A DNA stretch of 64,000 nucleotides from JACKAQ01 sp020634975 [NCBI: Calditrichia bacterium] (GTDB taxonomy: Bacteria; Calditrichota; Calditrichia; RBG-13-44-9), in assembly GCA_020634975.1 (NCBI GenBank), contig JACKAQ010000007.1, positions 57,521-121,520 on the forward strand, read 5' to 3'. The notes beneath the pieces are model-generated. The model saw only the letters and a list, made by a program, of their open reading frames with translations, searched no databases and was not told the DNA's origin. Of the stretch, positions 8,862 through 17,655 are shown in pieces; the stretch's first letter is position 1; every line of letters starts with the position of its first letter. The position numbers and the translations under genes are program-made.

Positions 8862-9988
8862 AATTTGGAATCTTATTTGCAATTCTGATACTTTTTTTTG
8901 CGATGGCATGTGTCGCCCAACCACAGCCGAAAGAGCTGCGCGGCGTTTGGTTAACCAATGTGGATAGCGATGTTCTTTTCAGCAAAGCCGCGATTGATGA
9001 AGCAATGCAATTTTTGGCAGATCATCATTTTAATACGGTGTATCCGGTGGTTTGGAATAAAGCGCACACGCTTTTTCCCAGCGAAGTTATGGCACGCGAA
9101 TTTGGCGATCCAATCGATCCGCGGTTTGTCGGGCGCGACCCATTGCAGGAAGTGATTGACGTGGCGCATCGTCACGGCTTGCGGGTCATTCCGTGGTTTG
9201 AATTTGGCTTTTCATCGTCGTATCAAATGAACGGCGGTTATCTGTTGAAAATCAAACCGGATTGGGCAGCGCGCGATCGCGATGGCAATTTGCTCACTAA
9301 AAACGGGTTCGAGTGGATGAATGCCTATCATCCGGAAGTGCAGCAATTTATGATTGATTTAGTGATGGAAGTTGTTGAAAAATATGATGTTGACGGTGTT
9401 CAGGGTGACGATCGTTTGCCGGCACAACCGATCGAGGGCGGCTATTCGAATTATACCGACAGTCTTTATCGCGCTGAAAACGGCGGCAACCCGCCGCCGC
9501 AGGATTTCCGCGATTTACAATGGCAGCGCTGGCGTGGCGACAAATTAAATGCGTTCGCGAAGCGGCTGTACGAAACTGTAAAATCACGGAAGCCGGATAT
9601 CGCGGTTTCGTGGGCGCCAAGCGTGTATCCGTGGTCGTTTGATGAATATTTGCAGGATTGGCCGAACTGGCTGAAAAACGGTTATGCGGACGAAATTATT
9701 CCCCAAATCTACCGTTACGAACTCGATCAGTACAAACAAACAGTTGATGCTTTGGGCATGGAATTTTTGGGCACAAACCCGGATCAGCAACGCAAAATTT
9801 TTGCCGGAATATTGATAAAAGTCGGCAAATATCGCATTTCTGGTGACTTTTTAATTGCGGCAATAAAGTATCATCGCGCCAAAGGATTCAATGGGGAAGT
9901 GTTTTTCTTCTACGAAGGCTTGCGGGAAAATAACGACGAATTGGCCAAGCTACTGCTGCAAACCGTTTACGCGGAACCGGCAAAATAA
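8858..9988 (+). CDS. GHL10-type glycoside-hydrolase-like protein (paralog 1, no sorting domain)
   Basis: 376 residues: a signal peptide (residues 1-20, ending ACVAQ) and a single (beta/alpha)8 domain of the glycosyl-hydrolase-like 10 family (PF02638). The markers are ELRGVWLTNVDSDVLF, FNTVYPVVWN, GLRVIPWFEFGF and YDVDGVQGDDRLPAQP, where the family carries a conserved acidic pair after strand 4. Later blocks VSWAPSVYPW and EIIPQIYRYE complete the barrel. Family members are thought to act on polysaccharides, but most are uncharacterised. Unlike the two paralogs at 19.6 and 21.6 kb it lacks a T9SS sorting domain, so it probably stays periplasmic. It is coupled to the upstream oxidoreductase by a four-base overlap. 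Confidence 0.85.
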   Translation: MKFGILFAILILFFAMACVAQPQPKELRGVWLTNVDSDVLFSKAAIDEAMQFLADHHFNTVYPVVWNKAHTLFPSEVMAREFGDPIDPRFVGRDPLQEVIDVAHRHGLRVIPWFEFGFSSSYQMNGGYLLKIKPDWAARDRDGNLLTKNGFEWMNAYHPEVQQFMIDLVMEVVEKYDVDGVQGDDRLPAQPIEGGYSNYTDSLYRAENGGNPPPQDFRDLQWQRWRGDKLNAFAKRLYETVKSRKPDIAVSWAPSVYPWSFDEYLQDWPNWLKNGYADEIIPQIYRYELDQYKQTVDALGMEFLGTNPDQQRKIFAGILIKVGKYRISGDFLIAAIKYHRAKGFNGEVFFFYEGLRENNDELAKLLLQTVYAEPAK

Positions 9989-9993
9989 CTATG

Positions 9994-10020
9994 CGAAATT
10001 CTGACGAAACAGGAATTTCG
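9994..10020 (+). terminator. Hairpin between GHL10 gene and TonB receptor gene
   Basis: An inverted repeat of CGAAATTC and GAATTTCG with a short inner extension. It lies just after the stop of the GHL10 gene, but no clear U-run follows, so it may be a weak terminator or an mRNA processing hairpin. Confidence 0.4.
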
Positions 10021-10065
10021 AAAATAAAATAGCTCGATTTCATAACCAACTTGATGGTTTTCATC

Positions 10066-13005
10066 ATGCAACACAGCTTCATATTTATTAAAAAGAAACA
10101 AAAACAACTCAAATCGGCACTGATTTGTGCTGTCGGTTTTGTGTTGTTTATCCCAATTTATCTATTTGGTCAAACAACCGGAAAAATTACCGGCGTGATC
10201 ACAGATGCACAAAGCGGGGAAGCGCTGGTAGGGGTAAATGTGTTAATTGAGGGAACCATTTTGGGTGCAACATCCGATGGCGATGGTTATTACGTCATCC
10301 TCAACGCACCACCGGGTAACCATACATTGCACTTCGAATATATTGGTTATTCTACACTTACGGTTACAGATTTATTGGTAAAAATTGACCGGACAACTAC
10401 ATATAACGCCAAATTAAGTTCAGCAACGGTGGATATCGGCACGGAAGTGACGGTTGAAGCGGAGCGCCCGATTGTGGAAATTGATAAAACGTTTTCATCA
10501 ACGCATTACGGCGGCGACGAAGTGGAAGATCTGCCGGTGGAAGGTTTGCGGAATGTGATGGAGCTGTCGCCCGGCATCAATCGCAATGCGAATGGCACTA
10601 TCAGCGTGCGCGGTGGCGGCAATTACGAAGTGAATTTCAACGTCAACGGCATCAAAAGTCTGAACACAAACACCGGTATTCCGGCTTACGGCACCGGCGA
10701 CAAAGCCGAAAATAGCTGGAAATATGACATCAATCCGCTGGCGGTACAGCAATTGGAAGTGGTTTCCGGTGGCTTCAACGCGGAGTATGGCAATGCGCAA
10801 TCCGGGGTGGTGAATGTGGTGATGAAAGATGGCGGCGCAACATTCAACGGTGGATTTATCGCCGAATATCGCCCGGCCGGGCAATATCATTGGGGCGACT
10901 ATATCTATTCAAAACAACAGTTTGAGTGGGAAAAATGGGGCAATGTCGCAGCGTGGTACCCCTATTATCAAAATGATACAACCGGTGCTGTCAACACAGC
11001 GGCGGCACAGCGGAACTACGATCTTTGGGCGAAAAATCATACGCCATCCGAAGACAATATTTTGGGCGCATACGACTACACAAAAGATCCCTACACCCGG
11101 TATTTATTCAGCTTTGGCGGACCGCTCGGCAAAAACGGCGACAAAGTGACCTTCTTTTTCAGCGGCGAAATGAAAAACAAACCGACCCGTTTACCCACCG
11201 TGGAGCGGGTTCAGGAATTGGACAATTATTCATTGGTGCTCAGTTTTAAACCGCATCCTTCGCATCAATTTAAATTGACCGGACTGTACCAGAATTTCTT
11301 GTCGGGAATGGGCAGCGGTTCAGATGATATTCGCTGGTCGGGATTGTGGGGCATCGAAGGCGCTAAACGAAAATATACTTTGGTATACGATTCGCCGCGT
11401 GAGGAAACCGTTTTTGCGCAGGGGCTGTCGTATAAATTTATTGCGTCGCCGCGATCGTATGTGGAAGCGACAATCACCCATCAGCGGGAAACGCTGTACG
11501 CGCTCCAAACACCAACACCTGCAACTGCAAAAGATGTTCGGTTACCGGAAAATGATCGCGTGCTGGAAGATCCCGGTCCGTGGTTCGAAAAATATCGCCC
11601 GTATTTTACATGGTCGCGACTGTATAATCAGGCATCGATCACGGATTATTGGGAAGGCAAAATGAGCTTTTCCTCCCAACTCAGCAAAACCAATTTGCTG
11701 AAAATCGGCGTCGAATCGTGGACGATGGATCAGAATTACAATGCATCGTCATCATTGGCGGTTTCTGCGTTTATCTGGCGAAACGGATTTGCAACCAATT
11801 ACAAAGCTAAAACATGGTATACTGCGGGATACATTCAAGATAAATTGGAATTTGCCGGAATGGTGGCAAACCTCGGTGCGCGGCTGGATGCCTACAATTT
11901 CGGTGCGGATGTGCCGGTCGATCGCTATCGGGTGTTTTATCCGGCAACCGGGTCGGAGGATGTCGGCAACCCGGAAACGAAGCCGGCCAAAACGCGGGTG
12001 ACGGTTTCGCCGCGTGCGGGCATTTCATTTCCGATTGCGGAAAAAACCGCGTTTCGTGTGCAATACGGTCATTTCCGGTCGATGCCCTCGTTCAATCAGG
12101 CGTTGGATAATCAAACCTACAATGGTTGGGGAAGCTACGGCAATCCGAATCTCAAACCCAAATTGAGCATTAATTACGAAGTGGGATTGCAGCATAATTT
12201 GTGGGATACTCACCAGCTCGATATCGTCACCTATTATAATGATTTGAAAGACCAGATTTCCGTGGTTTATGTGGATGCGACCACCGGTTCGGTTTCTGCG
12301 GCACGTCCGCTGGAGGATTTGCAGGATACCTACCTCACTTACGAAAATAACGGTTACGGCAATTCGCAAGGCGTGGAAGTTACCTTCCGGAATCGTACGG
12401 ACGGGCGCTGGCGCTACCAGTTTTCGTATGCGATCAGCCAAACCAAAAACGGGAATTTCGGCTCGCGTTTGATCGGCGAAAATCTGTCGGATATAACTTT
12501 GCAGCGGACGCAATACTCAGCGGCAGATTTTCTTGCACCGGAGGATCGCTCCGGTCGATTCAATATGTATCTCACTTACGCGATGCCAAAACATGGTGGA
12601 TTCCGTTGGTTGGGCGTTCACCCGTTGGAAAATTTCTCGATGAGTGTGATTTACCGGGTGAGCAGCGGTGTGCCTTATTTTTGGGCACCGGATTTCCAGT
12701 TCCAAAATGATGTGAGCAACAATCGCCGTTACCCGCTGGAGTCGCAAACCGATTTGCGATTGGAGAAAAAGCTGCGCTGGCTCGATTACGATTTCACGAT
12801 GGGAATACGTATCCTCAACTTATTTGATAACAAACACTTAACCCCGATTAGCGGATCAGAAGAACTCGATCGCTGGGTGTTGCGCGGCGCAACTTATGCA
12901 GATGCGGATAACAATCCCGTTCGCGATGTTCGGCTGTACAATTATTTTCAGGTTTACAAAAATATTCCCCGGCAGGTGTTCTTTTCGTTCGGGATGCAGT
13001 TTTGA
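10066..13005 (+). CDS. TonB-dependent receptor with CarboxypepD-regulatory-like N-domain
   Basis: About 979 residues; an ATG four codons upstream (10054) is an equally possible start. After a lysine-rich leader and a hydrophobic signal segment comes a beta-sandwich (GKITGVITDAQSGEALVGV ... GYYVILNAPPGNH) as in SusC-like and other Bacteroidota-type receptors. Next is the plug domain (DLPVEGLRNVMELSPGI, SVRGGGNYEVNFNVNGI), then a large beta-barrel ending in the outer-membrane C-terminal Phe (FFSFGMQF). It should import a ligand over the outer membrane using TonB energy. No SusD partner follows; instead there is an uncharacterised secreted protein and a PorV-like barrel. The surrounding hydrolases suggest a carbohydrate ligand. 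Confidence 0.88.
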   Translation: MQHSFIFIKKKQKQLKSALICAVGFVLFIPIYLFGQTTGKITGVITDAQSGEALVGVNVLIEGTILGATSDGDGYYVILNAPPGNHTLHFEYIGYSTLTVTDLLVKIDRTTTYNAKLSSATVDIGTEVTVEAERPIVEIDKTFSSTHYGGDEVEDLPVEGLRNVMELSPGINRNANGTISVRGGGNYEVNFNVNGIKSLNTNTGIPAYGTGDKAENSWKYDINPLAVQQLEVVSGGFNAEYGNAQSGVVNVVMKDGGATFNGGFIAEYRPAGQYHWGDYIYSKQQFEWEKWGNVAAWYPYYQNDTTGAVNTAAAQRNYDLWAKNHTPSEDNILGAYDYTKDPYTRYLFSFGGPLGKNGDKVTFFFSGEMKNKPTRLPTVERVQELDNYSLVLSFKPHPSHQFKLTGLYQNFLSGMGSGSDDIRWSGLWGIEGAKRKYTLVYDSPREETVFAQGLSYKFIASPRSYVEATITHQRETLYALQTPTPATAKDVRLPENDRVLEDPGPWFEKYRPYFTWSRLYNQASITDYWEGKMSFSSQLSKTNLLKIGVESWTMDQNYNASSSLAVSAFIWRNGFATNYKAKTWYTAGYIQDKLEFAGMVANLGARLDAYNFGADVPVDRYRVFYPATGSEDVGNPETKPAKTRVTVSPRAGISFPIAEKTAFRVQYGHFRSMPSFNQALDNQTYNGWGSYGNPNLKPKLSINYEVGLQHNLWDTHQLDIVTYYNDLKDQISVVYVDATTGSVSAARPLEDLQDTYLTYENNGYGNSQGVEVTFRNRTDGRWRYQFSYAISQTKNGNFGSRLIGENLSDITLQRTQYSAADFLAPEDRSGRFNMYLTYAMPKHGGFRWLGVHPLENFSMSVIYRVSSGVPYFWAPDFQFQNDVSNNRRYPLESQTDLRLEKKLRWLDYDFTMGIRILNLFDNKHLTPISGSEELDRWVLRGATYADADNNPVRDVRLYNYFQVYKNIPRQVFFSFGMQF

Positions 13006-13011
13006 GGAAAG

Positions 13012-13040
13012 CTCCCTTCGACTGCGTTCAGGGTGACAAA
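13012..13040 (+). repeat. Dispersed short repeat, copy A
   Basis: A roughly 29-base element with core CCTTCGACT.CG.TCA.GGTGAC, shared with the copy at 16881-16908. It lies between the receptor stop and the start of the next gene. Elements of this type are scattered in many bacterial genomes. Confidence 0.6.
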
Positions 13041-13064
13041 ACTAAATACGAAATATTCAAAATT

Positions 13065-15062
13065 ATGAAAAACTACTTTATCAGTCTAACCTGTGTCGTT
13101 TTTGTGATCACAGGAATTAACGCGCAGGAGCGAAATTTTCGGGTAACGCTGGATCGCGGGCGGCTGTGGCACACCTTTTACCATTCGCAGGAATGCGAGC
13201 CGGTCAGCGATTGGCGGCGGGTGACTTACGGGCTGGATTGGCCGGGATTCAACGCAGAGGAAGTGCGCCAATCGATCGGCGGTGGCAACAGCTACCTTGT
13301 TTCCGGCGGATTTTACCTCACCGCCAAAACCGACAGCGGCACAGTTTGGGGATGGGCAGATTTCGCGCGAAATGTGAACAGCAATAACATGGTTGCATGG
13401 GAAGGCGACAACTTTCGTTATTTAGTGAGTAAGCACGAAAAGCGCTGGAAAAACGGCGAAAATTACTGGCTGGCAGCCAATCCCAACGAAGCCGAAGAAA
13501 TCATCGATAGCGAGTGGGGCATCAACGGTGCGTGGTTTTTGCCGGATGATAATCAGGCGATTCCCGCCACTGTGAAACGCACCGTTCGTCAGTGGTCGGG
13601 CTCGCGGGCGGACGAGGATTATCTGATCGTCGAATATACCGTCACTAATTTTTTGCGACGCGATCCGCTTAATGGCGTGTACCTGATGTTCAGTTGGGCA
13701 CTGTCGCCGAACCATCGCGGTTGGCGATTGACCAATCCGAACCTCACCGACGGTGCGCGAAACACGATCGGCAAATGGCAGCCGGATGAATGGCTGATCA
13801 GCACGTACGCCGGCGATTACACCAGTTCACCCGGCATCGATGAAACGTTCGACCCATACGATTTCGTCACTTACGATCCGGTGAACGACCGGAATGTGAT
13901 CACCAACGAATTTGTGGCGCCGGGATTCGTCGGTATCAAGTTTTTAGAAATTCCCGCAGACACCAACGGTGTTTCAAAAATAAACGGGTTTGCATGGTCC
14001 ACCGGCGCACCGTCGCAGGATTCCGGGCCTTTCGAAAACGTGTTGGGATTGGACGATAAATACGATGCAATGGCTGATCCTTCGCTCCTAACCCGGGCAT
14101 TTACGAATGATAGCGATCCGCAAATGGGTGATGGCAGGTTGTACGCAAACTTCTCACTCGGTCCGTTCAACATTCCGCGCCGCGATTCCATCAAAATTGT
14201 GCTGGCAGAATTTGTCGGTGGTGTGCCGTTTGAGAAAACCCGTGGCAACCAGCTTTCCGTCGCAGAAATCAAAGCTGCGGGAGATTCCGCCGTTCAATAT
14301 TTGAGCGATCGCGTGAGTTTTAATTACGAAAACAACTATCGCGTGCCCATGCCGCCACCGGCTCCGGATTTTTCGGTTACGCCGGTAACGGTTGCGGGTG
14401 AATTGGGCAACATCATCCGTTTCAGCAATGCGCCGGAACTGGTTCCCGATCCGCATCAGGGCGTTGCCGATCTCGCCGGATACCGGATTTATCGCTCCAG
14501 CTTTTTGCCGTTTGGACCGTGGGAACAGATCGCAGAAATCCCAAAAGGTGATCCGCAATTTTTCAATTCGGATTCGCAAGCTTATGTTTTTACTGATGAT
14601 AACGTCGCGTTGGGCTTCGGCTATTATTACGCCGTCACCAGTTTCGATACCGGACACGATGCCTGGGCGATCAATCCCGCAGTTGCGGTGCCGCCGCTGG
14701 AATCGTCAATTTTTGCCAATCGCAGCAAAACCAGTTTCCAGACAACGCTCTCGCCATCGCAAAGCGATATCAGCAATGTTCAGGTGGTGCCGAACCCGTT
14801 TTATCGCAGCTCCGGTTTTTCCGAACCGGGACGCGAGCGGGATATCCAGTTCGTATTTCTGCCGCAGCGCTGCACCATTCGTATTCTCACTGTTCGCGGC
14901 GATTTGGTGAAAACTATTCGCCACGATAACCCGAATTCCGGTGTCGCGGTTTGGAACCAGATCAGCGATTTCGGGCAATATGTGAAAAGCGGGATGTATT
15001 TTTACGTTATCGAAAATGATAATGGTGATGTGGAACGCGGTAAATTTGCAATCGTCAATTAA
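13065..15062 (+). CDS. Secreted protein of unknown function with C-terminal sorting-like domain
   Basis: 665 residues from the ATG that begins a clear signal peptide (residues 1-20, ending INAQ); a longer in-frame extension would run into the dispersed repeat and is unlikely. The body is rich in aromatic and Gly/Asp residues and has no recognised enzyme motif. Around two-thirds of the way in, DLAGYRIYRSSFLPFGPWEQ and the next 80 residues look like a fibronectin type III-like sandwich. The last 90 residues (VVPNPFYRSSG ... VKSGMYFYVIEN ... GKFAIVN) resemble a T9SS type A sorting domain, so it is likely exported and surface-bound. Its place between a TonB receptor and a PorV-like protein suggests a surface partner of the receptor, but that is inference. 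Confidence 0.7.
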   Translation: MKNYFISLTCVVFVITGINAQERNFRVTLDRGRLWHTFYHSQECEPVSDWRRVTYGLDWPGFNAEEVRQSIGGGNSYLVSGGFYLTAKTDSGTVWGWADFARNVNSNNMVAWEGDNFRYLVSKHEKRWKNGENYWLAANPNEAEEIIDSEWGINGAWFLPDDNQAIPATVKRTVRQWSGSRADEDYLIVEYTVTNFLRRDPLNGVYLMFSWALSPNHRGWRLTNPNLTDGARNTIGKWQPDEWLISTYAGDYTSSPGIDETFDPYDFVTYDPVNDRNVITNEFVAPGFVGIKFLEIPADTNGVSKINGFAWSTGAPSQDSGPFENVLGLDDKYDAMADPSLLTRAFTNDSDPQMGDGRLYANFSLGPFNIPRRDSIKIVLAEFVGGVPFEKTRGNQLSVAEIKAAGDSAVQYLSDRVSFNYENNYRVPMPPPAPDFSVTPVTVAGELGNIIRFSNAPELVPDPHQGVADLAGYRIYRSSFLPFGPWEQIAEIPKGDPQFFNSDSQAYVFTDDNVALGFGYYYAVTSFDTGHDAWAINPAVAVPPLESSIFANRSKTSFQTTLSPSQSDISNVQVVPNPFYRSSGFSEPGRERDIQFVFLPQRCTIRILTVRGDLVKTIRHDNPNSGVAVWNQISDFGQYVKSGMYFYVIENDNGDVERGKFAIVN

Positions 15063-15072
15063 CGGTCGAGAA

Positions 15073-16047
15073 ATGATCAAAAAAACCCTATTGCTTTGTT
15101 TAACTATTGTTTTGTGTCAATCGGGATTGGCGCAGGAATTCCGGAAATCTGGCACCAGCGGATTCGCTTTTCTGCAAATTCCCGTGAGTGCGCGTTACGC
15201 CGCATTGGGCGATGCCGGGATCACGCTGTCAAATGTTGGCGCGGACGGGTTGTTCGTCAATCCGGCGCTGGTTGTGCTCAGCGATGCGCAACTGTCGCTG
15301 TCCGCGACCCACGCCAATTGGTATGTGGACACCAAACATCAGGCGTTGGGCGTTGCGTATCATTTGCGAGGGGTTGGTGCGATTGGCATTTCGGTGATCA
15401 ATTTCGATTTCGGCGAGATTCCTCGAACTGCCAACTACATTCCCGGTATTTTTGAACCGTCCGCAAATGAAACATCGCCGTTTGCCCAACAGGGCAGCTA
15501 CACCGCCGGTGCAACCGCGTTTGGGGTATCGCTGTCGCGGAGTTTGACCGCGCAATTTGCTTTTGGCGCAACGCTGAAATATGTGCAGGAATCCATCGAC
15601 AATTACGACGCCAGCAATGTGATCGCCGATATCGGATTTCTCTATTTTACAGGATTCCACAGTATGCGCGTCGGTGCCTTTCTGCAAAACTTCGGATTGG
15701 AAACGCAATACGCCAATGAAAAATTCAAGATGCCCCAACAGTTGCGGCTGGAAATTTCCGCGGAGCTGATCGGTGATCTGGTATCGCCAAACCGCCTGAC
15801 GCTGATTGCCGACGCCGCCCAGGCCAACGATGCGGACGAGCGGCTGCATATTGGCGCGGAAGCCACGCTGATGAATGCGGTTGTGTTGCGAAGCGGGTAC
15901 AAATTCGGGTATGATTACGAAAATCTCACGCTCGGTTTGGGGCTGAATTTTATGTGGAGCCAAAAACGGGTCGGGCTGGATTTGGCATACATGAATCACG
16001 ATTTGCTGGAAAGCACTGTCCGAACCACTGTGAATCTGGAGCTGTAA
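15073..16047 (+). CDS. PorV/PorQ-like outer-membrane protein
   Basis: 324 residues from the ATG at 15073, which begins a normal signal peptide (ending GLAQ). The N-terminal mature part, SGFAFLQIPVSARYAALGDAG followed by GLFVNPAL, is the hallmark of the PorV/PorQ (UPF0164) family. These are 14-stranded FadL-like barrels; PorV is the shuttle that takes T9SS cargo to the attachment machinery. With four T9SS-tagged proteins in the same locus a role in their surface delivery is reasonable, but locus-specific paralogs of this family are common and their role is not settled. It is followed by the next gene after one base. Confidence 0.75.
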   Translation: MIKKTLLLCLTIVLCQSGLAQEFRKSGTSGFAFLQIPVSARYAALGDAGITLSNVGADGLFVNPALVVLSDAQLSLSATHANWYVDTKHQALGVAYHLRGVGAIGISVINFDFGEIPRTANYIPGIFEPSANETSPFAQQGSYTAGATAFGVSLSRSLTAQFAFGATLKYVQESIDNYDASNVIADIGFLYFTGFHSMRVGAFLQNFGLETQYANEKFKMPQQLRLEISAELIGDLVSPNRLTLIADAAQANDADERLHIGAEATLMNAVVLRSGYKFGYDYENLTLGLGLNFMWSQKRVGLDLAYMNHDLLESTVRTTVNLEL

Positions 16048-16048
16048 A

Positions 16049-16864
16049 ATGAAACGAAAAAATTACATCTCTATTCTATTGATAATATTGAGCTTGTCGG
16101 TTGTTGCAAATGCGCAATACAGCCGGTTGTCTGTCACCGGAATAGGACATTTGCAACTTCAATCCGGCGATTCGCGGGCAAGCGAGGGCAGCGGTTACGG
16201 GGGTGTTGCGCAGTTCAATTACGATATCGGCAAACGTTTCCGGCTCAATTTTGCGGTGGGTAGCGACATGATGAATCTGACCCAATCAGATGTGCTCGAC
16301 GAATGGCAATGGGATTATTGGGAGGATACCTACATCGATTTTTTGCCCGGCGCGACAGTGGAAATCGTCAACCAAACCCTGCGATATGACAGCAACGACA
16401 GCCTTTTTTCGGCGCGATTTTCACCCGACCAGAATTTGAAGGAATTAACGCTGGGCATCGGTACGGATTACAGCATGTCGCTATCGGGCAAATTTTCCGG
16501 CGTCATCGGAGTGCAGCTCGGTATCAGCAAATTTAAGCGCGAGTTGCGGATGGAAGAACACTGGATCAAACGCTTCGATCTCGATTCCACTGTTGCCGGG
16601 CTGGATTACGAATACGAATACGATCTGCTCCATTTTGCGCCATCAAAACAGGGATCAAAAATTTTCGCAGCGCCACAATTTGGGTTGAACTACCAATTGA
16701 GCAACAGTTTGGCACTCACCGCCGCCGGTCAATATTTGGTGTATTTTGATCGCGGCAGCGTAGAGTGGCTGGAAAATTTGTTCGGCATTTCGGATGACGG
16801 TGAACGCTGGTTTCCGTTGAAAAACAAGCTGCGGGTCGGTGTTGGATTGACGTTTAGCTATTAA
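16049..16864 (+). CDS. Outer-membrane beta-barrel protein, unknown function
   Basis: 271 residues with a signal peptide ending ANAQ near residue 24. The rest shows alternating hydrophobic/polar strands (FRLNFAVGSDMM, YSMSLSGKFSGVIGVQLG, GLNYQLSNSLALTAAGQYLVYF) and ends with VGVGLTFSY, an aromatic-terminated barrel signal. No ligand motif is visible. It starts one base after the PorV-like gene and is surely in its operon. It may be an OmpA-barrel-type surface protein. Confidence 0.65.
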   Translation: MKRKNYISILLIILSLSVVANAQYSRLSVTGIGHLQLQSGDSRASEGSGYGGVAQFNYDIGKRFRLNFAVGSDMMNLTQSDVLDEWQWDYWEDTYIDFLPGATVEIVNQTLRYDSNDSLFSARFSPDQNLKELTLGIGTDYSMSLSGKFSGVIGVQLGISKFKRELRMEEHWIKRFDLDSTVAGLDYEYEYDLLHFAPSKQGSKIFAAPQFGLNYQLSNSLALTAAGQYLVYFDRGSVEWLENLFGISDDGERWFPLKNKLRVGVGLTFSY

Positions 16865-16880
16865 TCGTGATTGTTGTAAA

Positions 16881-16908
16881 GTCACCCTTCGACTACGCTC
16901 ATGGTGAC
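16881..16908 (+). repeat. Dispersed short repeat, copy B
   Basis: A 28-base element whose ends GTCACC and GGTGAC are inverted repeats and whose core matches copy A at 13012-13040. It lies in the short gap between two barrel-protein genes. Confidence 0.6.
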
Positions 16909-16936
16909 AAAAATTATACTTTAAACAATTGGAATT

Positions 16937-17620
16937 ATGAAACTTAGTGAATTAAAAATTATCAGCCGAAAGTTAGCAAAAATGGCTGTTTTTGCTATTG
17001 TTGTGATGATCGCGGTTGTATTTCCGGCAAATGGGCAAAGCGAAGGGCAGTGGGGAATTTCCGCGTCCGGTGCGTATTCGATGCCTATCGGAAGCCTGTC
17101 CGACTGGTTCAAACCTGCCGGGAATTACAGCGTTGCAATCGGGCAGCAATTCAACGCCAACTGGTTCATCGAGGGGTTGGTAGAATACAGCAAATTCGAC
17201 AGCGAAAACCTGAGCGGTTATCCATCCGGCAAAGTTGATTTATCGCTGGAACACATTGCTTTTTGGGCGAGCGGACGGTTCTGGCTGGGCAGCGAATCTG
17301 CAATCCGTCCATATTTCCATCTCGCCGGCGGCGTGCTGTATTGGAAAGGCGTTCGCGGCGAAATTCCTGCTGACGACACGATTTCTCCGGCGCTGCCGTT
17401 CATCCCGAAACGCACGTTGGAAGAATGGAATTGGGGCGCACGAACCGGCGTTGGTGTGCAACTGCTGTTCGGCAATTCGCTCGCGCTCGATGCGATGCTG
17501 AATTATCGCTTCATCGTCGGGGAGTTGTGGCCAACATTGCAACCGCCTATCGAATTGGACGGTGTTTCCGGGTTGCAAACGTTGAATTTTGCGTTAGGGT
17601 TGCGCTATTATTTGAAATGA
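16937..17620 (+). CDS. Outer-membrane beta-barrel protein, unknown function
   Basis: 227 residues. A long N-region (KLSELKIISRKLAKM) precedes a hydrophobic signal segment ending PANGQ. The mature part reads as an eight-stranded barrel of the OmpX/OmpW-like class (GAYSMPIGSLSDWF, FIEGLVEYSKF, GARTGVGVQLLFG, LNFALGLRYYLK). It has no catalytic motif and is probably a surface accessory of the carbohydrate locus. Confidence 0.65.
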   Translation: MKLSELKIISRKLAKMAVFAIVVMIAVVFPANGQSEGQWGISASGAYSMPIGSLSDWFKPAGNYSVAIGQQFNANWFIEGLVEYSKFDSENLSGYPSGKVDLSLEHIAFWASGRFWLGSESAIRPYFHLAGGVLYWKGVRGEIPADDTISPALPFIPKRTLEEWNWGARTGVGVQLLFGNSLALDAMLNYRFIVGELWPTLQPPIELDGVSGLQTLNFALGLRYYLK

Positions 17621-17655
17621 AAATCAAACAAATATAATTTTCAGGAGGCCTAATA

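Noticed and set aside
12025-12513. 162-codon frame antisense to the TonB receptor gene
   Set aside because: It lies wholly inside the receptor's barrel-coding region and has no domain of its own.
15229-15999. 256-codon frame antisense to the PorV-like gene
   Set aside because: It covers a well-supported gene and has no recognisable content.
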